Assembly (NCBI GenBank): GCA_963682175.1
Contig: OY821772.1
Span: 16,174,743 to 16,238,742, forward strand
Direction of reading: 5' to 3'
Length of the DNA stretch: 64,000 bases
Origin: Triglochin maritima
Lineage: Eukaryota; Streptophyta; Magnoliopsida; Alismatales; Juncaginaceae
Position 1 is the stretch's first letter, and the number at the start of each line of letters is the position of its first letter. This document shows positions 1-11,324 of this stretch, one piece after another. The notes under the pieces were generated by a model that saw nothing but the letters and a program-made list of their open reading frames with translations, had not been told where the DNA came from and did not search any database. Both the position numbers and the translations under genes were made by a program.

Positions 1-663
1 AGTTAATATGCTTTCCTTGCTTATTTTAATGATTAGTCTAATGTGTAGTGAGTAGTTACAACCCCTTTGGGGGGTGGAGTAGATGTTCATACATGCATTA
101 GAGAATGGACTGAATGCTTTATATTTTGATTGTGTTGATAAAACATGATTGTATGCTTGCTTGTTTAGGATAGAACATATGACTTGATGAGTTTTGCCAA
201 AATGATTAGACACCTCTCATGCTTGTTAAGGTTCTGAAATAACCAACTTGTGTATGTAAATGTTAATCAACTATGATAGTGAATGGATTGATAGGTTTTG
301 CCATAACATTTAGACACTTACTATGCATGATAACATTACCTTTATTTATGCTTAAAGAATGTGTTCAACACCCACCTCTTTTTATGTGTGCACTCACTCC
401 ACCCCTTAGAGGCTTTCTATTTCTGAATTCCAGCACTTATTTAGTTCTTAGTTTAGTTTGGTAGTTCATCGTTTGTTGCTTTCTTTCGCATTTCGTACTT
501 CGTAGTGTAGTGTAGCGTAGAGTAGGATAATCAAACTCTCTTCCCTATTTTTGCCACTTGATTTCGTGCAAACGAGAGGCTGCTCACCCTCGTGTGGATG
601 ACCCGTATTTGCCACCGCATCAACACGGTCGTGCACTTGTGGTATAATATAAAAGGATCAACA
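1..663 (+). repeat. Family-T (Athila/Tat-like) LTR, 5' part cut by window edge
   Basis: The sequence matches the downstream half of the family-T LTRs at 16624, 22379, 29724, 60869 and 61999. Shared landmarks are the ccccttt-ggggggtggag block near 61-80 and the end block gtatttgccaccgc near 605, followed by the cggtcgtgcacttg box. The right edge is placed where similarity to the LTR terminus (gatcaatca in better copies) gives way to internal sequence. No primer-binding site follows, so this LTR is joined directly to the 3' end of an internal region. Confidence 0.8.
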
Positions 664-869
664 GTATATCCGTTGAAAACCCTCAGGAGACACCACTCCT
701 CCTCTTTGGCGACAAGGAGGTTTAACGTCTTGTTGCACGTGCTAAGTGCAACCGTGATTCCTACGAAAGTGAGTTTGGACTTCCTTACTTTTCGTATGTT
801 TTTCCGTTCTTTCATTTTTCTCTTTCTTTATTTTGCTCAGGACTAGCAAAAGGTAAGTGTGGGGGTATT
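664..869 (+). mobile_element. Residual 3' internal region of family T with polypurine tract
   Basis: About 200 bp that match, in reverse complement, the internal sequence next to LTR1 at 18179-18370: the ccctcaggag block, the lggcgacaagg-type block and the gggactagcaaaa box. It ends in a purine-rich tract (aagtgtgggggtatt, 855-869) abutting the next LTR, the usual position of the second-strand primer. The whole gag/pol and leader are missing, so nearly all the interior between the two flanking LTRs has been deleted. Confidence 0.8.
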
Positions 870-2228
870 TGATTAATATCGTATCACACATATATTCATG
901 TCTTTTACTCTATATTTTGAACCTAAGCAATGCTATGTAATGAGTTTTATGTTTAAGCTTTAGGAATAAACAAGTTTAAGAAGAAGAGGACACAAAAGGA
1001 CCAAAACGTGAGAAAAAAGACTGATCGGGGATACTTATGGACCTATCTGCAGGGGGAAGAACCCAGATGCAAGAAAAAAGGATCAATTATCAAATCAAGA
1101 ACTCCACATCATCATGAGGAGTTATTTTTGCAAATGGATTCGGGTCTCGACTCACACAGTCGACTCAGGTGCACCCCAGGCGAAAAAATAAAGCCATTAA
1201 GAAGTCATCTGAAAGAGGGTTGGATCAGAGCAATCCAGACGTCAATTGGCGGCCCAGACCGCCAGTTGGCGGTGGATTCGGCTCCGGATCCGGCCCGACT
1301 TCTCTCGGATGTGTATTAGGTTGTTTTAGTCTATATTTGGTATATTCCATTAGTCCCACACCGGGAGATTGTTCCCAGTTGCGTGTTTCTATGACTATAA
1401 ATAGAACTCTTCCTCCTCCTTTGTAATGTACTCCTTGCTTGGTGGTTATTCTCTCTACTTGGAGTAAAGCCTTGGAGCAAAAACTCTTTTGGAGAGATGC
1501 TACTTGTAATGTGAGTGATGAATAAAAGAAAGTTTTGTTAATTTTATGTTGTCTTTTTTAATTCTTGCATGCTTAGCCTAATTTTGTTTTGTCTTAGTAG
1601 AATTAATTAGAATGTTTCCTTTTCTTAATATAAATGGTAGCTTAATGAGTAGTTAGTAGTTCCATCCCTCTTTGGGGGTGGAGTTGATGTTTATACATGT
1701 AATGAAGAATGAGATGGATGCTATGTTTTGATATATGTGATGAATGTGAGTGTGTGCTTGTTTGCTTAAAAGACAATACTTAACTTGATGTGTTTTGCCA
1801 TAATCAATAGGTACTTCACATGCTTGTTTAGGTTCTTAATCACCAACTTGTTTATGGTCATGTTAATCAACTAGGTTAGTGATTGGGATGATAGGTCTTG
1901 CCACAACTATTAGGTACTTCCTATGCATAATAACACAAGCTACACTTCTGCTCTATTGAATGCATTCTTTACCACTTTATTTCATGTGTACACACACTCT
2001 ACCCCTTGGGGGTTTTTCTTCCTGATTCTCATCTTGCTTTGATAGTACTTAGTTTAGTTTCATTTTCTCTCGCTTTCGTCTTCTTTGCTTATTGCTTGCT
2101 AGTTTTGTGTAGCTTAGTTTAGTTTAATCAACTCCTTCTCCCCTTTATTTTCCACTAGATTTCTGAAGAACTACTTGCCCTGTCTTCACCGACGGTCGTG
2201 CACTTGCGGTTAAAGCTTTATTGAATGA
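870..2228 (+). repeat. Family-T 3' LTR
   Basis: It starts with TGATTAATATC directly after the polypurine tract and runs through the shared LTR landmarks. These include a palindrome (accgccagttggcggt at 1258-1273), a TATA-like tataaatag at about 1398 and the gtcgtgcacttgcggtt end block. The last few bases do not match the TCAATCA terminus of intact copies, so the right edge is uncertain by about 15 bp. It abuts the truncated 5' side of Copia-A. Confidence 0.8.
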
Positions 2229-2336
2229 AGCACATCTACAACTTAACACATTGGTTTGAGTAATGAGACAACCTATCCTCGAACACGACCATACTCGTCA
2301 TTGCCCATTACTTTTGCAAGAGCGCCATTCGTATAG

Positions 2337-3156
2337 GTGCTAACCATAGAACCAGAATCTCGCATATTGGGTTCCTCATCTCTCAGTTTACTCTGCAGTC
2401 ACACATTCATCAATCTGATAAAAATAACCCAAACCGCGACCCCACCTGAAGAAGGGAACACCGCGCAGCATCGCAGAAATATTGATGTCTATAATGCCTG
2501 GAAAAAGAAAGATTGTATTGCTCGTATTACAATTTTGAGTTCGATGCAAGATGATCTGTTGTTGCGGTTCGAAAAGTGTTGAACTGCAAAGACGTTGTGG
2601 GAAGCTGTCAAGTTTCAATACGGAGTGACCTCCATCACAAGGGCCTGCCAGCTTGGGCTTATGTTTGATGGATATAAAATGCACCAAGGTCACACGATGA
2701 GGCAGCATATTACCGCGATGTCAAACATGACAAGCGAGCTGAGCGCTGCCGGTCATGCTAAGACCGATGAGGACCAAGTGTCCGCTCTTATCAAATCATT
2801 GCCTTCAAAGAATTGGGAGCAAATGAAGGTCCATCTGACTCACGCTGATGACATTAGGCCATTTGACCAGGTTGCCAAACACCTTGAGCTAGAGGAGGAC
2901 CACATGTTTGCGGAAGCTCCTCAAGGTGAAGTGTTTGCTGCTGAAGCTAACACTCCTCGGAGGAGTACGGGCTTTAAGCGCAAAGGAGAGAAAGCTCAAT
3001 GTTTTTGTCGCAAGAAAGGTGGGTATGGAAACAAAGCTGAAAAGAAAAAAGAAAAGAAACGACCTCGAGGATCCAGAGGCGGGAAAGACAAGTCAATGTG
3101 ACTTGCTTTAACTGCCGTAAAGTTGGACATTTTGCTCGTGAATGCACTAAGCAAAA
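2337..3156 (+). pseudogene. Copia-A gag remnant
   Basis: The open stretch 2595-3101 encodes a typical Copia gag core (UBN2-like): LWEAVKFQYG, then EDQVSALIKSLP, NWEQMKVHLTHAD and a Lys-rich tail. A frame change at the 3' end leads to a CCHC zinc knuckle, CFNCRKVGHFAREC, at about 3106-3147. Upstream, 2337-2582 gives a weaker gag-like frame (YNAWKKKDC, ILSSMQDDLL) that ends in a stop just before the core, so at least two lesions break the reading frame. In the living element this protein would form the cytoplasmic virus-like particle. The true N-terminus is absent. Confidence 0.8.
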
Positions 3157-3159
3157 GGT

Positions 3160-4744
3160 GATTACTGTGTTGCGATCAAAGACAACTGTTACATACACAA
3201 GTGCACGACCGCGTTGAAGTGGTGGCAAATATGGGTCGATCCACAGGGAGGTGTGTGTACTTTAGTTTGTTTGAAGGCGAGGGGGAAAAAGGAATGAAAG
3301 GAGTTGCGATCAAACTACACTAAGTTGCAAAAGAAAATGGAAAATAACCAATAAAACTAAACCCCGTAGGGGGTAGAGAAAAGAGTCTGAATACAAAGAT
3401 ATGTGTATGTATGTGTGTGTTCAACTAAGCTCATCAAAACATGTAGTGCATGAAAATCATAAAACTACATCCAACTTTGCCTTCACATGAATTAAGATAA
3501 CACAATATCATTAAAACATACAAGACAATAATTGGAAGGAAACTAAATGAACTCATGTACAAAGACCAAACCCTCACTATGCCTCCACATGAAATAAGAT
3601 TTACACAATCATTAAAACATACAAGACATTAACCAAGGTAAAGGCAACAAGAGTACATGCAACTAAAAATCATGTTTCCTTCATCTATTCCATCCATATC
3701 ATCACCTTATCATTCCCCATAAAATAGGTCCACTAATCTAAGCATAAGCTACGCTCCATTCAAGAGTATTAGCATATCAAAGACAAGAGTGAAATCCCAT
3801 TAGATGGTTATGGAAATCATATATGGCTCAAGGGATTAAGATAACACACACCTAATACACCACATGATCATATCACATATTTCTCCACCCCCAAATGGGG
3901 ATGGAACTACTTACTAATCATTACACTACAACCTACATTAAAATGAAACATTCCACTGAAATGAAATTAAAATAAGCAAGCAAGAAATATTAAAGAAGCT
4001 AAAAGGAGATAAAACTAAAGAAGCATGCAAGCATATGAAAGGAAATTAAACTAAGAAAGAAACAACATAACTAAAGGAAAACATCTATTATTACTCACTC
4101 AATTACAAGTAGCGTCTCTCCACCAAGGGTTTTGCTTCAAGGCTTTTACTCCTAGTAGAGAGGATGGCCACCAAGAGAGAGATGGGGTACAAGAGAGGAG
4201 GGAGAGTTCTATTTATAGCCATAGAAAAAGGTAATCCGGGACAAGCCCCCGGTATGGACTAAACAAATACCAGAAATAGACTAAATACACACTAATACGC
4301 GACCCTACGAATTCATAGCGGATCCGGATTAAAACTGACCGCCAATCAGCGGTCTCGGACCGCCAATTAGCTGTCTATATTGTTTGGATCCGGCCGTTGT
4401 TTCGTGTGGGCTTATGTGGATGTCTTTGTTGGTGTTTGATGCATCTACTTCGCTTGCTGGAGCTCTGACCCGAAAAGAATTGCCAAAATACTCCCCATGA
4501 TCGTGTGGAGTATTGTTGTTTGCTCATTGGTCCTTCGATCTTACATTCAGGTCCATCGATCTTGCATCTTAGTCCTCGAGTCTCTCAACTCAGTCATTTT
4601 CCCTGCTATTAGGTCCATTTACAATCTCTCCTTCTCAAACCTACTTATTCCTGAAAACTAAACATTAAACTCGTTACATAGCATTGTTTGGGTGAAAGAT
4701 AGTGGATATAAGACACAAAGATATGCATTAAATGATGTCAATCA
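3160..4744 (-). repeat. Family-T LTR, reverse orientation, inside Copia-A
   Basis: This has the same layout as LTR1-3 of the tandem element: the aagtgcacgaccgcg box at about 3199, the plain-CA-rich middle, palindromes at 4337-4354 and 4358-4375, and an intact terminus gatgtcaatca ending at 4744. The left edge is eroded. The flanking 5-mers (aaagg and tttct) do not match, and the Copia-A coding sequence jumps from the gag zinc knuckle to the integrase C-terminus across it. A deletion or ectopic recombination therefore accompanied or followed the insertion. Confidence 0.8.
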
Positions 4745-5250
4745 TTTCTAAACATGGTTAGATCTATAATGGCGCATGCAAGCTTACCAGTTTCCTATTT
4801 GGGAGATGCTCTCTTAACTGTTGCCTATATCCTTAATTGAGTTGCGACAAAATCAACCCCTTCAACTCCATATGAGTTGTGGACAGGAAGGAAGCCTGAT
4901 TTGAGCCAGCTGCATCATTGGGGATGCGCGACATATATTCATTATGCTCCTCATCGATATGGAAAGCTAGGACCTAGAGGGAGAAAGTGTATCTTTGTGA
5001 AATATTGTGATCTCTCTAAATGTTTTGTTTTTATCGGGTTAGATGAGAATGAGAGAAGAACGGAACTAGAGTCTAGAGATGCCACATTTTTGGAAAGTGA
5101 TTTTTCAACTCTTGCAGGAGCTATCAAAGAGTTAGTGGACTTCTTTGAACAACAAGATGAACAAATTACTACATCACGAAATCAGGATCTGGAAGTTGAA
5201 CATGAGGTTCCACCAGTTAATCCCAGTGGGAGTAGTAACATTGATGATTA
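4745..5250 (+). pseudogene. Copia-A integrase C-terminal remnant
   Basis: From 4753 the translation reads as the integrase C-terminal part and the following linker (ARSIMAHASLP-like, then TPSTPYELWTGRKPDLS, LHHWGCATYIH, GRKCIFVKY). An in-frame stop lies near 4838. The downstream open frame 4877-5251 carries the linker to RT, rich in acidic residues. The catalytic DD-E core and the zinc-binding HHCC are missing because of the gap at 3160-4744. There is no function left. Confidence 0.8.
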
Positions 5251-5269
5251 GATAGCTCTCACAGAGGAT

Positions 5270-6880
5270 GAGCAATCAGATCTCCATCTGCTTCGAAGTA
5301 GACGCGGGCTCATTCCTCGTCGACGATTTAGCTTAGAGGAAGAAGCCCTTATGATAGCTCAAGAAGAAATTGATTGTGAATCATTCGGGATGACTATAAT
5401 CAATGAGCAAGAGCCAGAGACTTTGAAAGAGGCTTTCGATGGTCCAAATGCAAAAGAGTGGTTAAAGGCTATATATGAGGAGTTGGAGTCAATTAAAGTT
5501 AATCATGTCTGGGACTTGGTTAACATACCGCCAAACCGAAAGGCCATTGGAGCTAAGTGGATCCTCAAGATTAAGAGGAAGGTGGATGGATCTATTGATA
5601 GATTCAAGGCTAGATTAGTAGCTAAAGTCTAGACTCAAAGGGAAGGCGTGGATTTTGAGGAAACTTTTTCACCTGTGGTTAGGTGTGCCTCAATTCGTCT
5701 TCTACTAGCTATTGTGGCATAGATGGACTTAGAACTTTACCAAATAGATGTAAAGACTGATTTTCTCAATGGAGAACTTAAGGAGATCTACATGGATCAA
5801 CCTCAAGGTTTTGAAGTCAAAGGACAAGAGCGCAAGGTGTGCAAGCTCAATAAGTCCATATATGGCTTAAAACAAGCATCTAGACAGTGGAATATTCGCT
5901 TCCATCAAGCTGTAACAGAGAATGCATTCTCTATGCTTAAAGAAGATCATTGTGTGTGTTAAAACATCCAATGGTAAATTTGTCATTCTAACTTTGTGTG
6001 TTGATGATATACTCATGGCTGGCAATAGCAAAGAGCTGCTGAAATCCACTAAAGAGTGGTTGTCCTCTACATTTGATATGAAGGACATGGGTGAAGAAAG
6101 CTTTGTTCTTGGTGTAAAGATAGTTAGAGATAGGTCCAAGAGACTTCTGGGATTGTCTCAAGAGACCTACATTAGCAATGTATTGAAAAAATACCATATG
6201 GAAAAATGCAAACCAATTGACACTCCTATTGAGAAGGGTTTGCACTTGAGCCTTGATAAACATCTTGAGACTCCTAGAGAGAAGGCCGAAATGGACAGGG
6301 TTCCATACTCCAGCAATGTACGAAGTCTTATAAATCCATTTTTAACAAAAATGAGTAAAAAAGGGAATATAAGTCGAAGCAATAACAAGAATATTTCCAG
6401 TGGAACATGTCTATTAGGCCAGATATTTGCTATGCTGTGGGCATGGTGCGTCGATACCAATCCAACCCAAGCATGTAGCATTGGAAGGCGGTCAAGAGAA
6501 TGATGAGATACCTCAGAGGAACGAGTAACTATATGTTATGTTACCAAGCTTCGGACGTCCTTCTAATTGGCTATAGTGATGCCGATTGGGCTGGAGATAT
6601 TGATGAAAGGAAGTCTACCTCTGGTTATGCTTTCTTGCTTGAAAATGGAGCCATCTCGTGGTCCAGCAAGAAGCAAACTTGTATAGCCTTGTCGACTATG
6701 GAGGCAGAGTATGTTGCATGCTCACTCACACGAGCATTCGCCTCTAGCACTTTGATAGCGATCAGAGATGAGACTCGTTATGAAATGATCTTGTATGAAG
6801 GATCCAGATCAATTCATAATGGAAGAGTCGCCTTGATTTGGAATCAAGATGAGATTCTCCATGGTAATGAGAATTAACAT
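5270..6880 (+). pseudogene. Copia-A reverse transcriptase / RNase H remnant
   Basis: Three frames together cover the Copia RT (RVT_2) and RNase H. The 5351-5632 frame contains WLKAIYEELESI and AIGAKWILKIKRKVDG; the 5723-5962 frame has DVKTDFLNGEL and SIYGLKQASRQWN. The 5922-6503 frame holds the catalytic-site motif (CVDDILMAG) and DMKDMGE, and the 6500-6877 frame the RNase H signature (DADWAGDIDERKSTSGY, STMEAEYVA). In-frame stops at about 5630 and 5720 and frame changes near 5950 and 6340-6500 inactivate it. RT and RNase H would copy the element RNA inside particles. Confidence 0.88.
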
Positions 6881-7784
6881 GAATATTCCCACGATTCAAG
6901 TAGCCTATAGAAGCCAGGTACGAGCATTACATGTGGCGCCAGGTAGCATCCGTATGGTGCTAAGGCGACAATGATGAAGCTCGAGTTAGGTGCAGAGGGG
7001 TGCGACTAGACTAAGACATGTATGGTGTTTGGGAGACATACATTCTGTTGTGTATAGTGTGCTCCACCATAGAATGTTTATCATACAACATGTGTTGAGC
7101 AACCATTGGAAGTGGAAGGATGGATCCCTGCGCCTTCACTGTGTGAGTCCGAGACTTAATTGTCCTTAGTTGCCCTTGTGTAACCTTCGACGACATCATG
7201 AAGCAAGGAGTTGATGTGGCTACTTTGGGATGTTTCCTATGACCATGAGTGATTCGGTTTAACGGGGCATCTTCGGAAAGGAGTCAACTCTAAGTGTAGT
7301 GGTGATCTGGGGCAAAGGGAAAGGTTTAATTCGACTACACTAAAAGTGATTGCTAGGCCCAGCTGTATCGGATACAGTAGCAAGTACTTTGAGGACAAGA
7401 AGGTATTCTCTCCAAGGGGTCGAGATATCGTTCATGTCAAGTGAGTTTTGAGTAAACCTGGGGAACTGTGATGTGCATTTGACTGCTTATTTGTTTTTTT
7501 ATTGGGAATGCTGTCATTCTGGCCTTCTGGTAAGGTTTCTAGTTTAAGGCTCCCAAGTGCAGGTACATCACCGGTCGCACGATCCATTTGTCCGTATGAT
7601 CGGTAGGTGAATGTGTCAGGAACACTAATAGTCATGTGTCGAGGATATATGATTGGAGACTCACGTATTAGGGATACGTTATTAGAGAAATAATTGTGTA
7701 TATATCGGGGATGTATACATATGTGTCGAGGACACATAATGAGGTGGCATGTTAGTAACGTGCCATTGTGCAAGTGGGAGATAT
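6881..7784 (+). other. Copia-A 3' non-coding region
   Basis: About 900 bp between the end of RNase H and the 3' LTR, without a credible coding frame. It ends with a purine-rich tract (caagtgggagat) at 7771-7782, the likely second-strand primer. Nothing else recognised. Confidence 0.6.
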
Positions 7785-8135
7785 TGGATATAAGTAATAT
7801 TTGCCCAAGGCACTGACACGTGGTGTGTCTGTATTGGCTAAGGATATTAGGGTTATGAGAAGGTCACCTATAAATATAGTGTGAGGGCCTACAATTCTAT
7901 CTGTTTGAAAAGCAAAACCCAAACCCTAGTTGCCACCTCCATCTCTTTGTCTCACGTGCACCACCCGAAGGATACTTGGGTCGTGGATTCGTGCTCCTTC
8001 TCCAAGAGAGTTGGAGACTGACCGATAGAAGAGAAGAATTCCGTAAGGCGACCGCTCGAATCATCTTCCGTTGCACGGGTTCGTATCTACTAGAGGTATT
8101 TTCGATCCCATAGGGTAAATCATGTTTTACCAACA
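7785..8135 (+). repeat. Copia-A 3' LTR
   Basis: It starts with TGGATATAAG after the purine tract and ends TTTTACCAACA. A TATA-like box (cctataaatatag) sits at about 7868, in the place expected for the U3/R boundary. The matching 5' LTR is not in the window, so both edges rest on the TG...CA rule and the polypurine tract only. Confidence 0.65.
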
Positions 8136-8695
8136 CTTACATTTTGTCATGTTGAGGATTTTTAAGGAACATGGTCGGAAGCAAATCAAAGTACTACGAA
8201 TGTTATTTTTTGGGGGACTTATCCGCTTAAATCTATTAATAAAACATAAAGCTCTCAAACCATGTGCTTCATCTTTGGTTATATTTGTAATTTATGCTTA
8301 ATTTGATGTCCTTCCATGCGTAATTTGGTCAACTATGGTGAAATTAATGTGGTACTATCTTTTTGGTGGAGGATCACTTCTGTGTATGTTTTGCATGTGA
8401 TTCTCCAATTCTAGTTAGCGTTATTTTTTAACAGAATGACATACCAACCAACTTATGAACCTTTTAATTTGTTTGGATTATTTTCACTTCTGTTAAGTAC
8501 AAGTTTATTTGCCCTTTGTTGATTTATCTGAATGAATGGTTGGCAGTAAGATGACGCATGATGTTGTGTTTTTTCAATTCAAAGCTATTGAAGAGGTGGT
8601 GTGTACAAGCCGACTATGGGTTCACGTGACTTATGAAGGCCGTGGCGATGGTTTTTAGGTTTGGAGGACGAGGAAGAGGGGCAATGGGGAAGGAC
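8136..8695. other. Unassigned AT-rich stretch
   Basis: No coding frame, no repeat shared with the rest of the window and no element termini. It could be older unique sequence into which Copia-A inserted. Confidence 0.4.
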
Positions 8696-9923
8696 TAGGG
8701 GCGGATCCAGGAAATTTTCATAGGGAGGCATATTTTTTCCACTGCAGCCTAACTAAACAATTAATAAACTCAAATATTTAACATAAAAAGCACACACATA
8801 CAAGTCATTAGAAGATCATTAAGCTCTTGTAATTGGGTATCAATCACTGTATGAAAAATGTCATTCTTGAAGTAATGAAGATGTGTAATCGATCGATGTC
8901 CACGTTTACTTCCGCTTGAACCTGTGAAGAAAATTTCAATATGATTATAAGATTTAGTGCAAGTGGAAGATGTGAAGTCATAAATCTCAAACTCAATCTT
9001 CTATCAAATTGACTTCTATAGTTTAGGCATTACTTGGACAGTTAATCAGTAAAGACAATACATTGATAAAAATAATATAAACATAAAATCAAGGGTGAAC
9101 CTCCCTTGGGGCCCATAAGATCCCCATTGAAAAAAAAGGCATTTAAAACAAATTGAAAACCTAAAATAACCACCCCCATATCGCAAAAACCCTCATCTTC
9201 TTCAACCTTCCTCTAGTCCAAACCTTCAAAACAAAGATTGGTTCCAAGTTTTAGGGTTTCCAACACAAAGGTAACAAATCTCTCTTGTATTCGGTTTGAT
9301 TTAAGCATTTGTTTTGGTTTGGGTTTGTGTTAATGTGAAGTTGAAGTTAGCTTAACCAACAAGGATTTTGAGAGAAGGTGTTGGGAGATTGGAGTTTTGT
9401 ATGGTGGTTCCCAACGTGGTGGACAAAATCTTTATTGAGATTTGGATTTTGCATGTTCTATTTTTATTTATGCTTCGTTAGAATTGGATTCTAAAAATAA
9501 TTGTAAAAATAGATTGAATAAATAGATAAGAAAATTGTAAGTGAGAATTAGAAAAGATATGATGTGGTTTTGTGTATTGTCTACTTTTGATATTTTGCCT
9601 ACTTTTTGTTTCATTAATTTGAATTGCATAACTAACTTGATGTTTTTTTATTTTTTTGTTTGAAATTTAGCTTTCACCATGGAAAGGTATTTAAAAAGGA
9701 AAGAAAAAAAATCATTGAATCGTCTGAAACAAGATTATTTGATAACGTGAAAGAAAAAGAGTCCAATAGTTGTGTGAACCAAAATCCAGATGAGTACCCT
9801 TCGAAGGTGAATGTTGTAATCAACTTTTATATATTAATATATTTTTATTGGATTTTATGATTATCTATTGTGAGTTAAGGTCATATTTCGTGACCCCCTT
9901 TAAAATTCATGGGTCCGCCACTG
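8696..9923 (+). mobile_element. Non-autonomous hAT-like DNA transposon (about 1.2 kb)
   Basis: The ends form an imperfect terminal inverted repeat: TAGGGGCGGATCCAGGAAAT at the left against CAGTGGCGGACCCATGAATT read inward from the right. This type of terminus is common in plant hAT elements. The flanking 8-mers do not match, so the expected TSD has decayed or the edges are a few bases off. A short coding exon resembling the start of a TTF-type (zinc-finger) hAT transposase lies inside, but most of the transposase is missing. Confidence 0.6.
9669..9803 (+). pseudogene. N-terminal transposase exon remnant in the hAT-like element
   Basis: A splice-acceptor-like TTTGAAATTTAG precedes ctttcaccATGG, a good plant start context. 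The predicted start MERYLKRKEKK matches the M-x-(R/K)-(F/Y)-hydrophobic-KRK beginning typical of TTF-type hAT transposases. A frame change in the A-run at about 9703-9711 is needed to continue into IESSETRLFDNV...NQNPDEYPSK. A possible non-coding first exon with a donor (cacaaaggtaac) lies near 9268. No zinc-finger, dimerisation or catalytic domain follows. Confidence 0.45.
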
Positions 9924-10586
9924 CATAAAACACCTAACATTTAATTTCTATGCAGCGATTTGCTTCATAGGCCATTTTCATCTAATTAATAGATTAATCA
10001 TGAATTTTAAAACTCCTTACATTACATGGATCAAAATCATAATTTTTTATAGTAATTTACATGGATATATATACAATATAAACACATATGATGAGTTTCT
10101 TTCTAAAATTTGAGGAGAATGAGGGGCGAGGGATGGTAGAGAAGAAGGGCACGTTGAAGGAGATGTTTTAAAGGGTGGTGAGGGTTTGAGGGTGATATTG
10201 GTACGTATTTCCGCTTTGAAGAGACATATTCTGATTATGTGGAAACACTACACCCAAACATGCGTTACCAAGAAACGCATTTCTTCCTAAGAAACCAACC
10301 AGGTTCGGTTTTCAAGAAAAACCGGATTCTAAAGAATCCCGGTACCCCCAAATATAACATCCAAACGCCATACTTTCTAGGCCAAAAAAAATTCTCTTTC
10401 AAACAACATAATGCTTCAAGTTCAAGTGGAAAAACCATGTCTAATATCCATAATGTGATTATATTTTCCGATATGTCACTCTGTTAACTTCATTAACTAT
10501 GCTACTGTTTCGTTAATCGAATTATTAAAAATAATATTTTAATTATTAAATTTACAAATTCTACCTGATATAATCAAACAACTTAT
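9924..10586. other. Unassigned sequence with a hairpin-rich patch
   Basis: No gene seen. Around 10255-10375 several short inverted repeats lie close together (for example gcgttaccaagaaacgc and ggttcggttttcaagaaaaaccgg), which may be the remains of a small foldback element. No matching termini or TSD were found. Confidence 0.3.
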
Positions 10587-10834
10587 TTCCTTAATCCCTC
10601 TCTCTGTCCTTTCTTTTGTTTACGTTTTCTTCTCTCTTATCTCTTATCTCTCTCTTTTCTCTTTTCTCTGTCTTCTTTTCTCTCTCCTCTCTATTCTCTT
10701 ACTCTCTTCTTTATACTTTCTATTTATTCTCTCTTTCTTCTTTCTTTTCTCTTTCCTCTCTTTTCTCTTTCTATTGTCTCTACAGTCTCTCTCATTTATT
10801 TCTTCCCATTCTTCTTTCTACTCTCTCTACTTTG
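10587..10834. repeat. Polypyrimidine (CTTT/CTCT) low-complexity tract
   Basis: About 250 bp almost wholly C and T on the plus strand, made of interrupted tct, ctttt and ctctc units. It creates an artificial Ser/Leu/Phe-rich open frame that should not be read as a gene. Confidence 0.9.
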
Positions 10835-11310
10835 TAAATAAAAAAACTATATCATACGAAAATTAACTTATGAGAAATGTACTTGTTTCGACCAACTCAA
10901 GAGAACAATCGATCGACTTTCAACCCATGAAACACTACCAAGAGGGTTAATTAAATGATTTACCAATTACAGAGGTGGCTGACCCATCTAAAATTTCGAT
11001 AACCATCTCCTTTATGTAACCATATGTATACAAAAATGTTAGAAAAGAGAAAGCAAGAGCGATCATGAGGAGAAAAATAACCGCTTCATTAATATTTTCT
11101 ACTTATAATTTAATTCTAAGGACTGAGAAAGAACAAAAGAAGAACAAAAGCTAATATCCTTCTAGTATGACTTGAAAATGTATGTATTGAAAATGTTCTC
11201 TTAGTAGTTGGGTTATAATATAGTGTTTTGAGTGTTAGTCAACTTATGGATAAAAACTATCTAGTTGTTTTTTATCAAACTATTTGCTATGACATCTTTA
11301 AAAGCAACTT
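10835..11310. other. Unassigned sequence upstream of Copia-D
   Basis: AT-rich sequence without a coding frame. The last 100-150 bp may be degraded Copia-D pol, since gag-pre-integrase-like residues begin near 11325. Confidence 0.4.
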
Positions 11311-11324
11311 GAAAACCACTTTAA

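Larger units (their letters stand above)
2236..8135 (+). mobile_element. Copia-A: 5'-truncated, defective Copia retrotransposon
   Basis: A Copia-order element (gag, integrase, RT, RNase H, 3' LTR) on the plus strand. The 5' LTR, primer-binding site and start of gag are missing, as are the protease and most of the integrase, which lay where a family-T LTR now sits (3160-4744). Coding remnants are listed separately. The 3' side has a polypurine tract (aagtgggag at about 7772) and a 351-bp LTR. Lineage is not assigned beyond Copia; the gag and RT text resemble Tork-like elements. Confidence 0.85.

Noticed and set aside
3160..4744. Considered as a clean solo-LTR insertion in Copia-A
   Set aside because: Flanking 5-mers differ and Copia coding sequence is missing across it, so it is not a simple insertion.
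10255..10375. Hairpin-rich patch considered as a MITE
   Set aside because: No paired termini or TSD could be defined; noted only as unassigned.
10616..10837. 73-residue Ser/Leu/Phe-rich open frame
   Set aside because: It is only the translation of the polypyrimidine tract.
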